Positions 51,609 to 58,522 of a DNA stretch of 64,000 bases are shown here, piece after piece (within the stretch, counting starts at the first letter, position 1; every line of letters begins with the position of its first letter). Origin of the DNA: DASQJL01 sp036380835 (GTDB lineage: Bacteria; Eisenbacteria; RBG-16-71-46; SZUA-252); the NCBI GenBank assembly GCA_036380835.1, contig DASVDZ010000036.1, positions 1-64,000 of the forward strand, read 5' to 3'. The notes under the pieces were generated by a model. That model was not told the DNA's origin. It worked only from the letters and a program-made list of their open reading frames with translations, and did not search any database. A program made the position numbers and the translations under genes.

Positions 51609-52829
51609 ATGCCGAAGCAGCCATCGCCCGACCCTCGCCCCGACCCCCGCGTGAAGCGCCGGATCCCCGGCCCGCGGCCGGGCCCCGACGGCCGCGCGAC
51701 GTCCCTCCCAGACCCCGCGGGGCCGGCCGACGCGATGGAGCGGGAGCGGGTCACCGACCCCGAGCCGTTCGCCGGGGACCGGGACTTCGACGGGAGCCTG
51801 AGGCCCCGCACGCTCGGCGATTTCGTCGGACAGGAGACGCTCCGCGAGCAGCTCCGGATCGCCGTCGAGGCGGCCCGGGCGCGCGGCGAGGCGCTCGATC
51901 ACGTGCTCTTCCACGGTCCGCCGGGGCTAGGAAAGACGACGCTCGCCTCGATCCTGGCCGCCGAGATGGGCGTGCCCTTCATCCAGACGTCGGGCCCGGT
52001 GCTGGAGCGCGCCGCCGACTTGGCCGGCATCCTCACCAACCTCGAGGAGCACGGCATCCTCTTCATCGACGAGATCCACCGGATGAACCCCGTGGTGGAG
52101 GAATACCTCTATCCAGCCATCGAGGACTTCTGCCTCGACATCATGATCGATCGCGGTCCGAGCGCCCGGAGCGTGCGGATCGACCTGAAGCGCTTCACGC
52201 TCGTCGGAGCGACGACGCGCACCGGCCTCCTCTCCGCGCCGCTCCGCGGCCGGTTCGGGATGAGCGCGCGCCTCGACTATTACTCGGCGGCCGAGCTGGC
52301 CCGGATCATCACCCGCTCGGCCCGGATCCTCGACGTTCCGATCGACGAGGGAGGGGCGCGCGAGATCGCCGCGCGATCGCGCGGCACGCCCCGCGTCGGA
52401 AACCGCCTCCTGCGCCGGGTGCGCGACTTCGCCCAGACGCGCGCCCAGGGCTCGATCACGGCCGACGTCGCCGCGGCGGGGCTCACGCTCCTCGAGGTGG
52501 ACGCGCGCGGGCTCGACGACATGGACCGGCGGATGCTCGAGGCGATCGTCGTGAAGTACGCCGGCGGTCCCGTCGGCCTCTCGACGATCGCGGTCGTCGT
52601 CGGCGAGGAGCCCGACACGCTCGAGGACGTCTACGAGCCCTACCTGATCCAGGAAGGGTTCCTCAAGCGCACGTCGCGGGGCCGCGAGGCGACCGACCTG
52701 GCGTTCACCCACCTGGGCCTCAGGCCGCCCGACCGGCCGCGGGCGGACGAGGGCGGACGCGGCGGCAACGGGGGCGCGGGCGGAAGGCGGGAGGACGAGC
52801 CGGAGCCTCCCCAGCAGACGCTCTTCTGA
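51609..52829 (+). CDS. ruvB: Holliday junction branch migration ATPase RuvB
   Basis: 406 residues from the ATG at 51609. An ATG at 51735 (MERERV) would give 364 residues and fits the family start better, leaving the Pro/Arg-rich leader untranslated. Motifs: LRPRTLGDFVGQE, Walker A HGPPGLGKTTLA, Walker B LFIDEIHRMNPVVEEYLYPAIEDF, sensor GATTRTG, arginine finger region LSAPLRGRFG, and the winged-helix end (LDDMDRRMLEAIVVKYAGGPVGLSTIA, PYLIQEGFLKRTSRGREAT). A ~35-residue Gly/Glu/Pro tail (GGRGGNGGAGG) exceeds the usual length. Confidence 0.95.
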   Translation: MPKQPSPDPRPDPRVKRRIPGPRPGPDGRATSLPDPAGPADAMERERVTDPEPFAGDRDFDGSLRPRTLGDFVGQETLREQLRIAVEAARARGEALDHVLFHGPPGLGKTTLASILAAEMGVPFIQTSGPVLERAADLAGILTNLEEHGILFIDEIHRMNPVVEEYLYPAIEDFCLDIMIDRGPSARSVRIDLKRFTLVGATTRTGLLSAPLRGRFGMSARLDYYSAAELARIITRSARILDVPIDEGGAREIAARSRGTPRVGNRLLRRVRDFAQTRAQGSITADVAAAGLTLLEVDARGLDDMDRRMLEAIVVKYAGGPVGLSTIAVVVGEEPDTLEDVYEPYLIQEGFLKRTSRGREATDLAFTHLGLRPPDRPRADEGGRGGNGGAGGRREDEPEPPQQTLF

Positions 52830-52852
52830 GCGGGACGCTCTCGACCCGCGAC

Positions 52853-53947
52853 TTGGGCCTGAAGACCTCCGACTTCGACTACGACCTTCCGCCCGACCGG
52901 ATCGCGCAGCATCCGGCTCCCGAGCGCGACCTGTCGCGGCTCCTGGTCCTCGACCGCGCGACCGGCGCGATCGCGCACCGCCTCTTCCGCGACCTCCCCG
53001 AATTCATTCGGCCGGGCGATCTCCTCATCGTGAACGATACGCGCGTGCTCCCGGCGCGGATCTTCGCGCGCGCGCCGCGCGCGGCCGGCTGCGCGACCCC
53101 GCGGGAGGTCGAGGTGCTCCTCCTCCGCGAGGAGCCCGCGGTCCCTCCCGAGCGGATCTGGTCGGCGCTGGCGCGCCCGGCGCGACTGCTTCGGATCGGA
53201 GTCCCGCTCTCCTTCGTCGACGCCTCCTGGACGGCGACGGTCGCGGGGGCGGGAGCCCGGGGCGTGCGGCGGATCGCGTTCCGGCCGGGAGCCGGGACGG
53301 CGGCGCCGGCGGGCGACACGGGGTCCTTCGAGGCCTGGCTCGCGCGCGTCGGACACGTGCCGCTCCCGCCCTACATCGCGCGGAACGACGAGCCCGAGGA
53401 CCGCGAGCGCTACCAGACGGTCTTCGCCCGGGAGAGCGGGTCCGTGGCGGCGCCGACCGCCGGGCTCCACTTCACCGAGGCGACGCTCGCCGCCGTCCGC
53501 TCCCGGGGGGCCGCGATCGCGTCCGTCACGTTGCACGTCGGGCCCGGCACCTTCCGCCCGGTCTCGACCGACGATCCCGCGAAGCACGTGCTCGATCCGG
53601 AGCCCTATCGCGTGCCGCCCAAGACGGCGGCCGCGATCGGTTCCACGAAGGCCCGACGCGGGCGCGTGATCGCCGTGGGGACCACGTCGGTCCGCGCGCT
53701 CGAGTCGTGGGCCAGGGACGGCGAGCCCGCCGACGGCGCGTGGCGCGACACCGCCCTCTTCGTCGTGCCGCCGTTCGACTTCCGCGTCATCGACGCGATG
53801 ATCACGAACTTCCACCTCCCGCGCTCGTCGCTTCTCTTCCTGGTGAGCGCGCTCGCCGGGAGGGAGCGGATCCTCGCGGCCTACGCCGAGGCGGTGCGCG
53901 AAGGCTATCGCTTCTACTCCTACGGCGACGCCATGCTCCTCGTCTGA
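52853..53947 (+). CDS. queA: S-adenosylmethionine:tRNA ribosyltransferase-isomerase
   Basis: 364 residues with a TTG start (alternatives are lacking close by). Signature sequences: LKTSDFDYDLPPDRIAQHP, LIVNDTRVLPAR, GHVPLPPYIAR, YQTVFARESGSVAAPTAGLHFTEATLA, TLHVGPGTFRPV, AVGTTSVRALES, ITNFHLPRSSLLFLVSALAG. It transfers the ribosyl part of SAM to preQ1-tRNA in queuosine synthesis. It follows ruvB by 23 bp, as in many bacteria. Confidence 0.96.
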   Translation: MGLKTSDFDYDLPPDRIAQHPAPERDLSRLLVLDRATGAIAHRLFRDLPEFIRPGDLLIVNDTRVLPARIFARAPRAAGCATPREVEVLLLREEPAVPPERIWSALARPARLLRIGVPLSFVDASWTATVAGAGARGVRRIAFRPGAGTAAPAGDTGSFEAWLARVGHVPLPPYIARNDEPEDRERYQTVFARESGSVAAPTAGLHFTEATLAAVRSRGAAIASVTLHVGPGTFRPVSTDDPAKHVLDPEPYRVPPKTAAAIGSTKARRGRVIAVGTTSVRALESWARDGEPADGAWRDTALFVVPPFDFRVIDAMITNFHLPRSSLLFLVSALAGRERILAAYAEAVREGYRFYSYGDAMLLV

Positions 53948-53991
53948 CGGGATCGCGGCGGTTTCATTCCGCACGGTTCTTCGCATTTCGC

Positions 53992-54018
53992 TCAAGTTTT
54001 CGCCGCATCTGCCGATCG
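53992..54018 (+). promoter_or_regulatory. Sigma28 (FliA)-type promoter upstream of the flagellar-like cluster
   Basis: TCAAGTTT, 11 nt, GCCGATCG. This matches TAAAGTTT-N11-GCCGATAA at 13 of 16 positions with exact spacing. It lies 44 bp after queA and 183 bp before the first gene of the cluster that itself encodes a FliA-type sigma factor. An AT-rich island follows (54045-54078). Confidence 0.6.
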
Positions 54019-54136
54019 ATTCCGAGACCGCCGGACATCGCCTCGAAACTGTAATTTTCATTAAACAAATGACTTAGAGCCTTCCTCTCGGGACCTCCGG
54101 GACCCGGCACGGCCATTGCCTTTTGCCACCCCCAGA

Positions 54137-54176
54137 CGGCCCCTCGGGGCCGCCGTGGCGGACCGGGAAGTCCGCC
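54137..54176 (+). promoter_or_regulatory. Tandem stem-loops in the leader of the flagellar-like cluster
   Basis: Hairpin 1: CGGCCC-CTCG-GGGCCG (54137-54152). Hairpin 2: GGCGGAC-CGGGAA-GTCCGCC (54157-54176). Both perfect, four bases apart, ending 24 bp before the ATG at 54201. A Shine-Dalgarno GGAGG lies beyond them. They could be queA-operon terminators (no T-tract) or leader regulation. Confidence 0.4.
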
Positions 54177-54200
54177 GGAATCGGGGGCGAGGAGGGCACC

Positions 54201-54359
54201 ATGACCCGCGGCACGAAGAGCCGGTCGCACCGGAAGTCGAAGCACCAGGCCGACGCGCAAGGCGGCGAAGCGCGCGCGCTCGACCCGGTGAAGATGCGTC
54301 GCTATCTCGCTTTCGTCCGCGCCGTGGTCGGCGCCTCGACGAAAGGAGGCGCGCGCTAG
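54201..54359 (+). CDS. Small basic protein at the head of the flagellar-like cluster
   Basis: 52 residues with GGAGG 6 nt before the ATG. Rich in Lys, Arg and His in the first half (TKSRSHRKSKHQ), then a short amphipathic helix (DPVKMRRYLAFVRAVVG). No family recognised. The good ribosome-binding site and the 14-bp gap to the FliN-like gene argue that it is translated. Confidence 0.5.
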   Translation: MTRGTKSRSHRKSKHQADAQGGEARALDPVKMRRYLAFVRAVVGASTKGGAR

Positions 54360-54373
54360 CCGCACGCCACTCC

Positions 54374-54682
54374 ATGTCCCGGTTGCTCACACCCGAAGAG
54401 ATCGCGGCGCTCCGCGCCGAATCGCCGTTCATCCCCGCGCCGCGCGAGCGATTTCGCGTCGTCGTCGAGGCGGGGAAGACGGAGCTGACCCCGGAGGAGA
54501 TCGCGTCCCTGGCTCCCGGCAACGTGATTCCGCTCACGCGCGCCGCGGAGGGGCCGGTCGAGATCGTCGCGAACGCGGTCACCGTCGCCTACGGCGAGCT
54601 GATCGACCTGGAGGGCCGCGCGGCCGTCCGGGTCGTTTCGCTCGTCCGCGAGCCCGGACCGTCACGGAGGACGTCCGAATGA
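54374..54682 (+). CDS. FliN-like protein with FliM-type EIDALL-like N-terminus
   Basis: 102 residues. The first ~14 residues, MSRLLTPEEIAALRA, resemble the N-terminus of FliM/FliY (LSQEEIDALL), which binds CheY-phosphate. Residues ~28-95 fit a SpoA domain, as in FliN: VVVEAGKTELTPEEIASLAPGNVIPLTRAAEGPVEIVANAVTVAYGELI split by the usual Gly-Asx-Val-Ile-x-Leu turn. FliN forms the lower C-ring of the switch. No FliM middle domain is present. It overlaps the FliO-like gene by 4 bp. Confidence 0.75.
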   Translation: MSRLLTPEEIAALRAESPFIPAPRERFRVVVEAGKTELTPEEIASLAPGNVIPLTRAAEGPVEIVANAVTVAYGELIDLEGRAAVRVVSLVREPGPSRRTSE

Positions 54683-55035
54683 ACCCGTTCTTCCTGTACG
54701 CGGTCGCCGTCGGCACGGCCGCCGTGATCCTCTACGGCGTCGCGCGCACCTTCGGGCGCCGCCCGCCGAGCGAGGAGGCTCCGATGTTCGGTCCTCCCGC
54801 GCCCGAGGTCCAGGTGCTGACGCGCACGCGCGTCGGCATCGGCCGCACCCTCGTCATCGTGGAGGTGGAGGGACGCCGTCTCCTCCTCGGCTCGACGAGG
54901 GAGCAGTGGTGCGCCCTGGCCGACCTCGGCACCGCGCGCACTCGGGAGGACGCCGAGATCTTCGACGGCATCGACGCGGAGCTCATGCGGGCGGCGCAGG
55001 CGACGCGCTATCCACGAGGACGGAAGCGCTCGTAG
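54679..55035 (+). CDS. FliO-like flagellar biosynthesis protein
   Basis: 118 residues. One N-terminal membrane helix (FFLYAVAVGTAAVILYGVA), then a short linker and the FliO core: VQVLTRTRVGIGRTLVIVEVEGRRLLLGSTREQ (the pattern of beta strands with LLLG). The rest is acidic and helical. FliO is an assembly chaperone for FliP in the flagellar export gate. It is separated from flhG by only 200 bp, with no fliP downstream. Confidence 0.72.
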   Translation: MNPFFLYAVAVGTAAVILYGVARTFGRRPPSEEAPMFGPPAPEVQVLTRTRVGIGRTLVIVEVEGRRLLLGSTREQWCALADLGTARTREDAEIFDGIDAELMRAAQATRYPRGRKRS

Positions 55036-55036
55036 A

Positions 55037-55084
55037 CGGTCAGAAGTTGCGCGCCCGGACGTCCGGAACACCGGCTTCTGACCG
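55037..55084. repeat. Nested perfect inverted repeats at the fliO-flhG junction
   Basis: Outer arms CGGTCAGAAG (55037-55046) and CTTCTGACCG (55075-55084) are a perfect 10-bp pair. Inside is a perfect 12-bp palindrome CCGGACGTCCGG (55055-55066). It begins one base after the FliO-like stop, exactly where fliPQR, flhBA and flhF would follow in canonical order. It may be a terminator without T-tract, an attenuator, or a recombination scar. Confidence 0.6.
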
Positions 55085-55235
55085 GCGCCGCGGGTCGGGG
55101 AATCCGCCGAATCAGCGACGCGCAAGGACTTAACGGGGCGGCATACGCCTTGCAAAACCGAAGAAGCGAGGCGGCCGCGGCACGCCGCCCCGAGACGCGA
55201 CAAGGACGACCAGACCGATTCCCGAGGAACGTGCG

Positions 55236-56168
55236 ATGAGCGAGATCGAGAACAAGGCCGAGGCGACCCCCCGAGCGAAGAAGCGCCGCGCGCCGCGCAA
55301 GCCGCGCGGGCAGGCGACCCGCCCGGCCGCGATCGCGCCCCCCGGTTCCCGGCCCCGGCGCCGGATCGTGGCCGTGACCAGCGGGAAGGGGGGCGTCGGC
55401 AAGACCAACATCGTGACCAACCTCGCGATCGCGCTCTCGCGCCAGGGGATCCGCGTGCTGGTGGTGGACGGCGATTTCGGGCTCGCGAACGTCGACCTCC
55501 TGCTCGGCATCGCGCCCCAGTTCGACCTCCAGGACGTGATCCTCGGGAACCGCAAGGTCTCCGACATCGTCCTCGACGGCCCCGACGGGATCCGCATCCT
55601 CCCGGCCTCGAGCGGCGTGGAGGAGCTGGCGAATCTCGACGAGTACCGGACCGAGGTGCTGATCCGGTCCCTCGCGGAGCTGGAGGGCGAGGTGGACATC
55701 ATCCTCATCGACTGCCCCTCCGGCATCGGGCGGAACGCGGTCGCGCTCGCGCAGGTGGCCGATCCGATCCTGGTCGTGACGACCCCCGAGCCGACCGCCT
55801 TCTCCGACGCCTACGCCATGATCAAGGTGCTCTGCCGGCGCAGCATCAAGTGCGTCCCGGCGCTCGTCGTGAACGAGGCCGACTCCGAGGAGGAGGCGGC
55901 CGCCGTCGCGAAGCGCGTGCGCGCCGTGGCGAAGCGCTTCCTGAACCTCGACGTGGAATATTGGGGCGCGATCCTGGCCGACGAATCGGTGCCCAAGTCG
56001 GTCCTGCGCCAGGAACCGTTCCTCTCGACCTATCCCTACTCGCCGGCGGCGAGCTGCGTCTATCAGCTCGCGCGGCGGGTGCTGGGCATGGCCCCCAAGG
56101 AGCCGGCTCCCTCGGCGCCCGGACCGTTCACCGTGGTCCCGCGCGACGAAGTGCCGGAGGAGGTCTGA
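55236..56168 (+). CDS. flhG: FlhG/FleN-type MinD-like ATPase
   Basis: 310 residues with GAGGA 8 nt upstream. Deviant Walker A TSGKGGVGKTNIVTNLAIAL, VDGDFGLANVDLLLG, and switch region LIDCPSGIG, all of the ParA/MinD type. LQDVILGNRKVSDIVLDGPDGIRILPASSG and TTPEPTAFSDAYAMIK are typical of FlhG. The first ~45 residues are Lys/Arg/Ala-rich (KKRRAPRKPRGQ) and lack the DQAxxLR helix by which FlhG stimulates FlhF. Its position next to a FliA-type sigma factor supports the flagellar-type assignment over MinD. Confidence 0.85.
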   Translation: MSEIENKAEATPRAKKRRAPRKPRGQATRPAAIAPPGSRPRRRIVAVTSGKGGVGKTNIVTNLAIALSRQGIRVLVVDGDFGLANVDLLLGIAPQFDLQDVILGNRKVSDIVLDGPDGIRILPASSGVEELANLDEYRTEVLIRSLAELEGEVDIILIDCPSGIGRNAVALAQVADPILVVTTPEPTAFSDAYAMIKVLCRRSIKCVPALVVNEADSEEEAAAVAKRVRAVAKRFLNLDVEYWGAILADESVPKSVLRQEPFLSTYPYSPAASCVYQLARRVLGMAPKEPAPSAPGPFTVVPRDEVPEEV

Positions 56169-56169
56169 C

Positions 56170-56418
56170 GTGGGGACGCTCGTGACGCGCCTCACGCTCC
56201 TGGCCGCGGGCATCGCCGCGGCGCTCGCCGGGGCGATCACCGTGGTGGCGCAAGCCGCCTGGCCGCTCGTCCTCCTCCGATCGCTGACGGCGTTCGGCAT
56301 CGTGGCGGCGGTGGGCTTCGGTTTCCGCCTCGTTCTGACCCGTACCGCACTCCGCCGCTATTACGAGGAGTCCCGCCGGCTCAAGGGCGCGACCCGGCGC
56401 GCGAGCGGCAACCGCTAG
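56170..56418 (+). CDS. Small two-helix membrane protein between flhG and fliA
   Basis: 82 residues with a GTG start one base after the flhG stop. Two hydrophobic segments (LLAAGIAAALAGAITVVAQAAW, VLLRSLTAFGIVAAVGFGFRLVLT) and a basic tail (RRYYEESRRLKGATRRASGNR). No family recognised. The tight spacing shows co-translation with flhG and fliA. Confidence 0.6.
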   Translation: MGTLVTRLTLLAAGIAAALAGAITVVAQAAWPLVLLRSLTAFGIVAAVGFGFRLVLTRTALRRYYEESRRLKGATRRASGNR

Positions 56419-56433
56419 CGCGGGAGAGAGACC

Positions 56434-57207
56434 ATGAGCTTTCCGTCGGTGCTTCAATCGCTCGCGAACCGGACGCCGCGCTCCAAGAACCGGAAGGAGC
56501 GGCAGAAGGAGGCCGCGCTCAGCAAGTACGCGCCGCTCGTCAAGTACGTGGTCGACCGCCTCGCCCTGCATCTGCCGAAGTCGGTGGAGCGCGACGACCT
56601 GACGTCCGCGGCGATCATCGGGCTGTTCGACGCGCTCGAGAAGTACGACGCCGGCAAGGGGACCAAGTTCGAGACGTACGCGATCTGGCGCATCCGCGGC
56701 GCCATCCTGGACGAGCTCCGCTCGCTCGATTGGGCGTCGCGCTCGATCCGCCGGAAGGCGCGCTCGGTGGAGGAGGCCGCGCGCGAGCTGGGGCAGAGGC
56801 TGGGACGGGCGGCGACCGAGGAGGAGGTGGCCGACGCGCTCAACCTGAGCCCCGTCGAGCTCTCGCGTCTCCTCGACGAGGTGCACGGCACCGCGCTCCT
56901 CTCCCTGTCGAAGGCGGTGTCGGGCGAAGACGAGCAGGACTACATCCAGCTCGAGGACATCGTGGACGACCCCTCGCAGACGGGCGCCCTCGAGGTGCTC
57001 GAGACGGAGGAGGCGCGCGAGGTGCTCCTCGAGACGATCGACCACCTCCCCGAGCAACAGCGGCTCGTGGTCGCCCTCTACTACTACGAAGAGATGACCT
57101 TGAAGGAGATCGGCGAGGCGCTCCACATCTCCGAGTCCCGGGTCTCGCAGATCCACACGCGCGCCGTCAAGACGCTCAAGGCACGGCTCGCCCGGGTCCT
57201 CGGATGA
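56434..57207 (+). CDS. fliA: FliA/WhiG-type sigma28 factor
   Basis: 257 residues. Region 2: YAPLVKYVVDRLALHLP, DDLTSAAIIGLFDALEKYD, FETYAIWRIRGAILDELRSLDWASRSIRRKAR, matching FliA. Region 3: RLGRAATEEEVADALNLS. Region 4: LPEQQRLVVALYYYEEMTLKEIGEALHISESRVSQIHTRAVKTLKARL, the -35 reader typical of the family. In motile bacteria it drives late flagellar and chemotaxis genes. Stop overlaps the HDOD gene start (ATGA). A matching promoter lies at 53992-54018. Confidence 0.94.
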   Translation: MSFPSVLQSLANRTPRSKNRKERQKEAALSKYAPLVKYVVDRLALHLPKSVERDDLTSAAIIGLFDALEKYDAGKGTKFETYAIWRIRGAILDELRSLDWASRSIRRKARSVEEAARELGQRLGRAATEEEVADALNLSPVELSRLLDEVHGTALLSLSKAVSGEDEQDYIQLEDIVDDPSQTGALEVLETEEAREVLLETIDHLPEQQRLVVALYYYEEMTLKEIGEALHISESRVSQIHTRAVKTLKARLARVLG

Positions 57208-58130
57208 ACCCGGTCAGCCCCACCCGTCCCAAGCGGCCCGCCCGCGGCGCCGCCGCCGGCCGGCGCTCGCTCCGCCGCGTGGCCGAGGAGACCGTGGCGC
57301 TGCCGACGTTCCCCGTCGTCGCGTCCCGGTTGATCGAGGAGGTCGCGCGCCCCGACGCCACGGCCGAGGAGATCGGCCGGATCCTGGCGAACGATCCGGC
57401 GCTGACCGCGCGCACGCTCAAGCTCGCGAATTCCGATTTCTACGGGTTCCCGCGCAAGGTCGGATCGGTCGACCTCGCGGTGCTGGTCCTGGGGCCGAGC
57501 ACGATCCGCGACCTGGTCCTCACCTCGTCGGTGGTCCAGGCGATGGGTCAGGCGGGCTCGGCGCTGGAAGGGCTCTGGAGCCATTCGATGGCGTGCGGCA
57601 TCGCCGCGCGCGCGCTCGCCGAGCGCTGCCGTTACCGCCTCACGGGCGACGCGTACGCGGCGGGGTTGCTCCACGACATCGGCAAGGTGGTGCTCCGCCA
57701 GAACGATCCCGAACGATTCGACGCGGTCCTGGCCCTCTGCCGCGCGCAGCGCCTCCCCGTGGAGGAGGCCGAGCGCGGGCTCTTCGGCTCGGATCACGCG
57801 GAGGTGGGCGGATGGCTCGCCGAGCGGTGGGCGCTGCCCGCCGAGATCGTCGAGGCCATCGCCTGCCATCACCGGCCGGACGCCGCGACGCGCAATCCCG
57901 CGCTCGCGTCGCTCGTCCACATTGCCAACTCCCTCGCGGGGCGCGCCGGTTACTCGTGGGCGCCGGGCCTCGACGCGACGGCGCTCGACGCGTCCGCGTG
58001 GGACGCGGTGGAGCCGGCCCGCGGGGCGCAGGAGGCGTCCCTCGCGGATCTGGTCTCGGACTTAGTCCGCGAAACCGAGCGGGAGAAAGCGCTCTTCGCC
58101 GAATTCCGCGGACCCAAGCAGGAGGCTTGA
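57204..58130 (+). CDS. HDOD-domain signalling protein
   Basis: 308 residues. The HDOD core spans ~28-240: LPTFPVVASRLIEEVARPDATAEEIGRILANDPALTARTLKLANSDFYG, VLGPSTIRDLVLTSSV, WSHSMACGIAARALAE, GLLHDIGKVVLRQ and AIACHHRPDA. HD-type His/Asp residues are in place in LLHDIGK and CHHRP. HDOD proteins act in signalling and often sit beside flagellar or c-di-GMP genes. The start was set at the ATGA overlap with fliA. Confidence 0.88.
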   Translation: MNPVSPTRPKRPARGAAAGRRSLRRVAEETVALPTFPVVASRLIEEVARPDATAEEIGRILANDPALTARTLKLANSDFYGFPRKVGSVDLAVLVLGPSTIRDLVLTSSVVQAMGQAGSALEGLWSHSMACGIAARALAERCRYRLTGDAYAAGLLHDIGKVVLRQNDPERFDAVLALCRAQRLPVEEAERGLFGSDHAEVGGWLAERWALPAEIVEAIACHHRPDAATRNPALASLVHIANSLAGRAGYSWAPGLDATALDASAWDAVEPARGAQEASLADLVSDLVRETEREKALFAEFRGPKQEA

Positions 58131-58131
58131 A

Positions 58132-58500
58132 ATGGGAGTCGCCGCCGCAAAGCAGGTCGTCAACCGCGCCGTGGAAATCCGCGTGCGTTTCGAGCCGGGG
58201 CTCGGCTCCGCGCTCTACGCGTCGCTTCGAAGCGGAGAAGTCTCCCCGTTGACCGTCGCGCGCCTTCTCGGCCGCGGCCGGGCGCTCTTGCACTATCACG
58301 GGTTCACCCTCATGGCCCACGGCACGCCCGAGTGGAAGCGGGGCGAGACGTTCCCGGTCACCGTCAAGGAGTTGGGGCCCCCGCTCGTCCTCGCGCCGGT
58401 CGGCGCGCCGAACGGATCGGGCGCGGGGCGCGTCATCCAGGTCGACTCGGCCGTCGTGCCGGGCACCGTCCGCGAATCGGGCTCGGAAGCCCGCCCCTGA
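58132..58500 (+). CDS. Small FliK-like protein
   Basis: 122 residues starting one base after the HDOD stop. The pattern LRSGEVSPLTVARLLGRGRALLHYHGFTLMAHG-type, then WKRGETFPVTVKELGPPLVLAP, resembles the N-terminal repeats of flagellar hook-length FliK-like proteins (beta segment, then P-GE/Q-x-V-V-lgP-lvL). The long FliK C-terminal core is missing. Similarity is weak, so the call rests on pattern and genomic place. Confidence 0.45.
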   Translation: MGVAAAKQVVNRAVEIRVRFEPGLGSALYASLRSGEVSPLTVARLLGRGRALLHYHGFTLMAHGTPEWKRGETFPVTVKELGPPLVLAPVGAPNGSGAGRVIQVDSAVVPGTVRESGSEARP

Positions 58501-58522
58501 GCACGTCAAGGAGGATCGAGCC

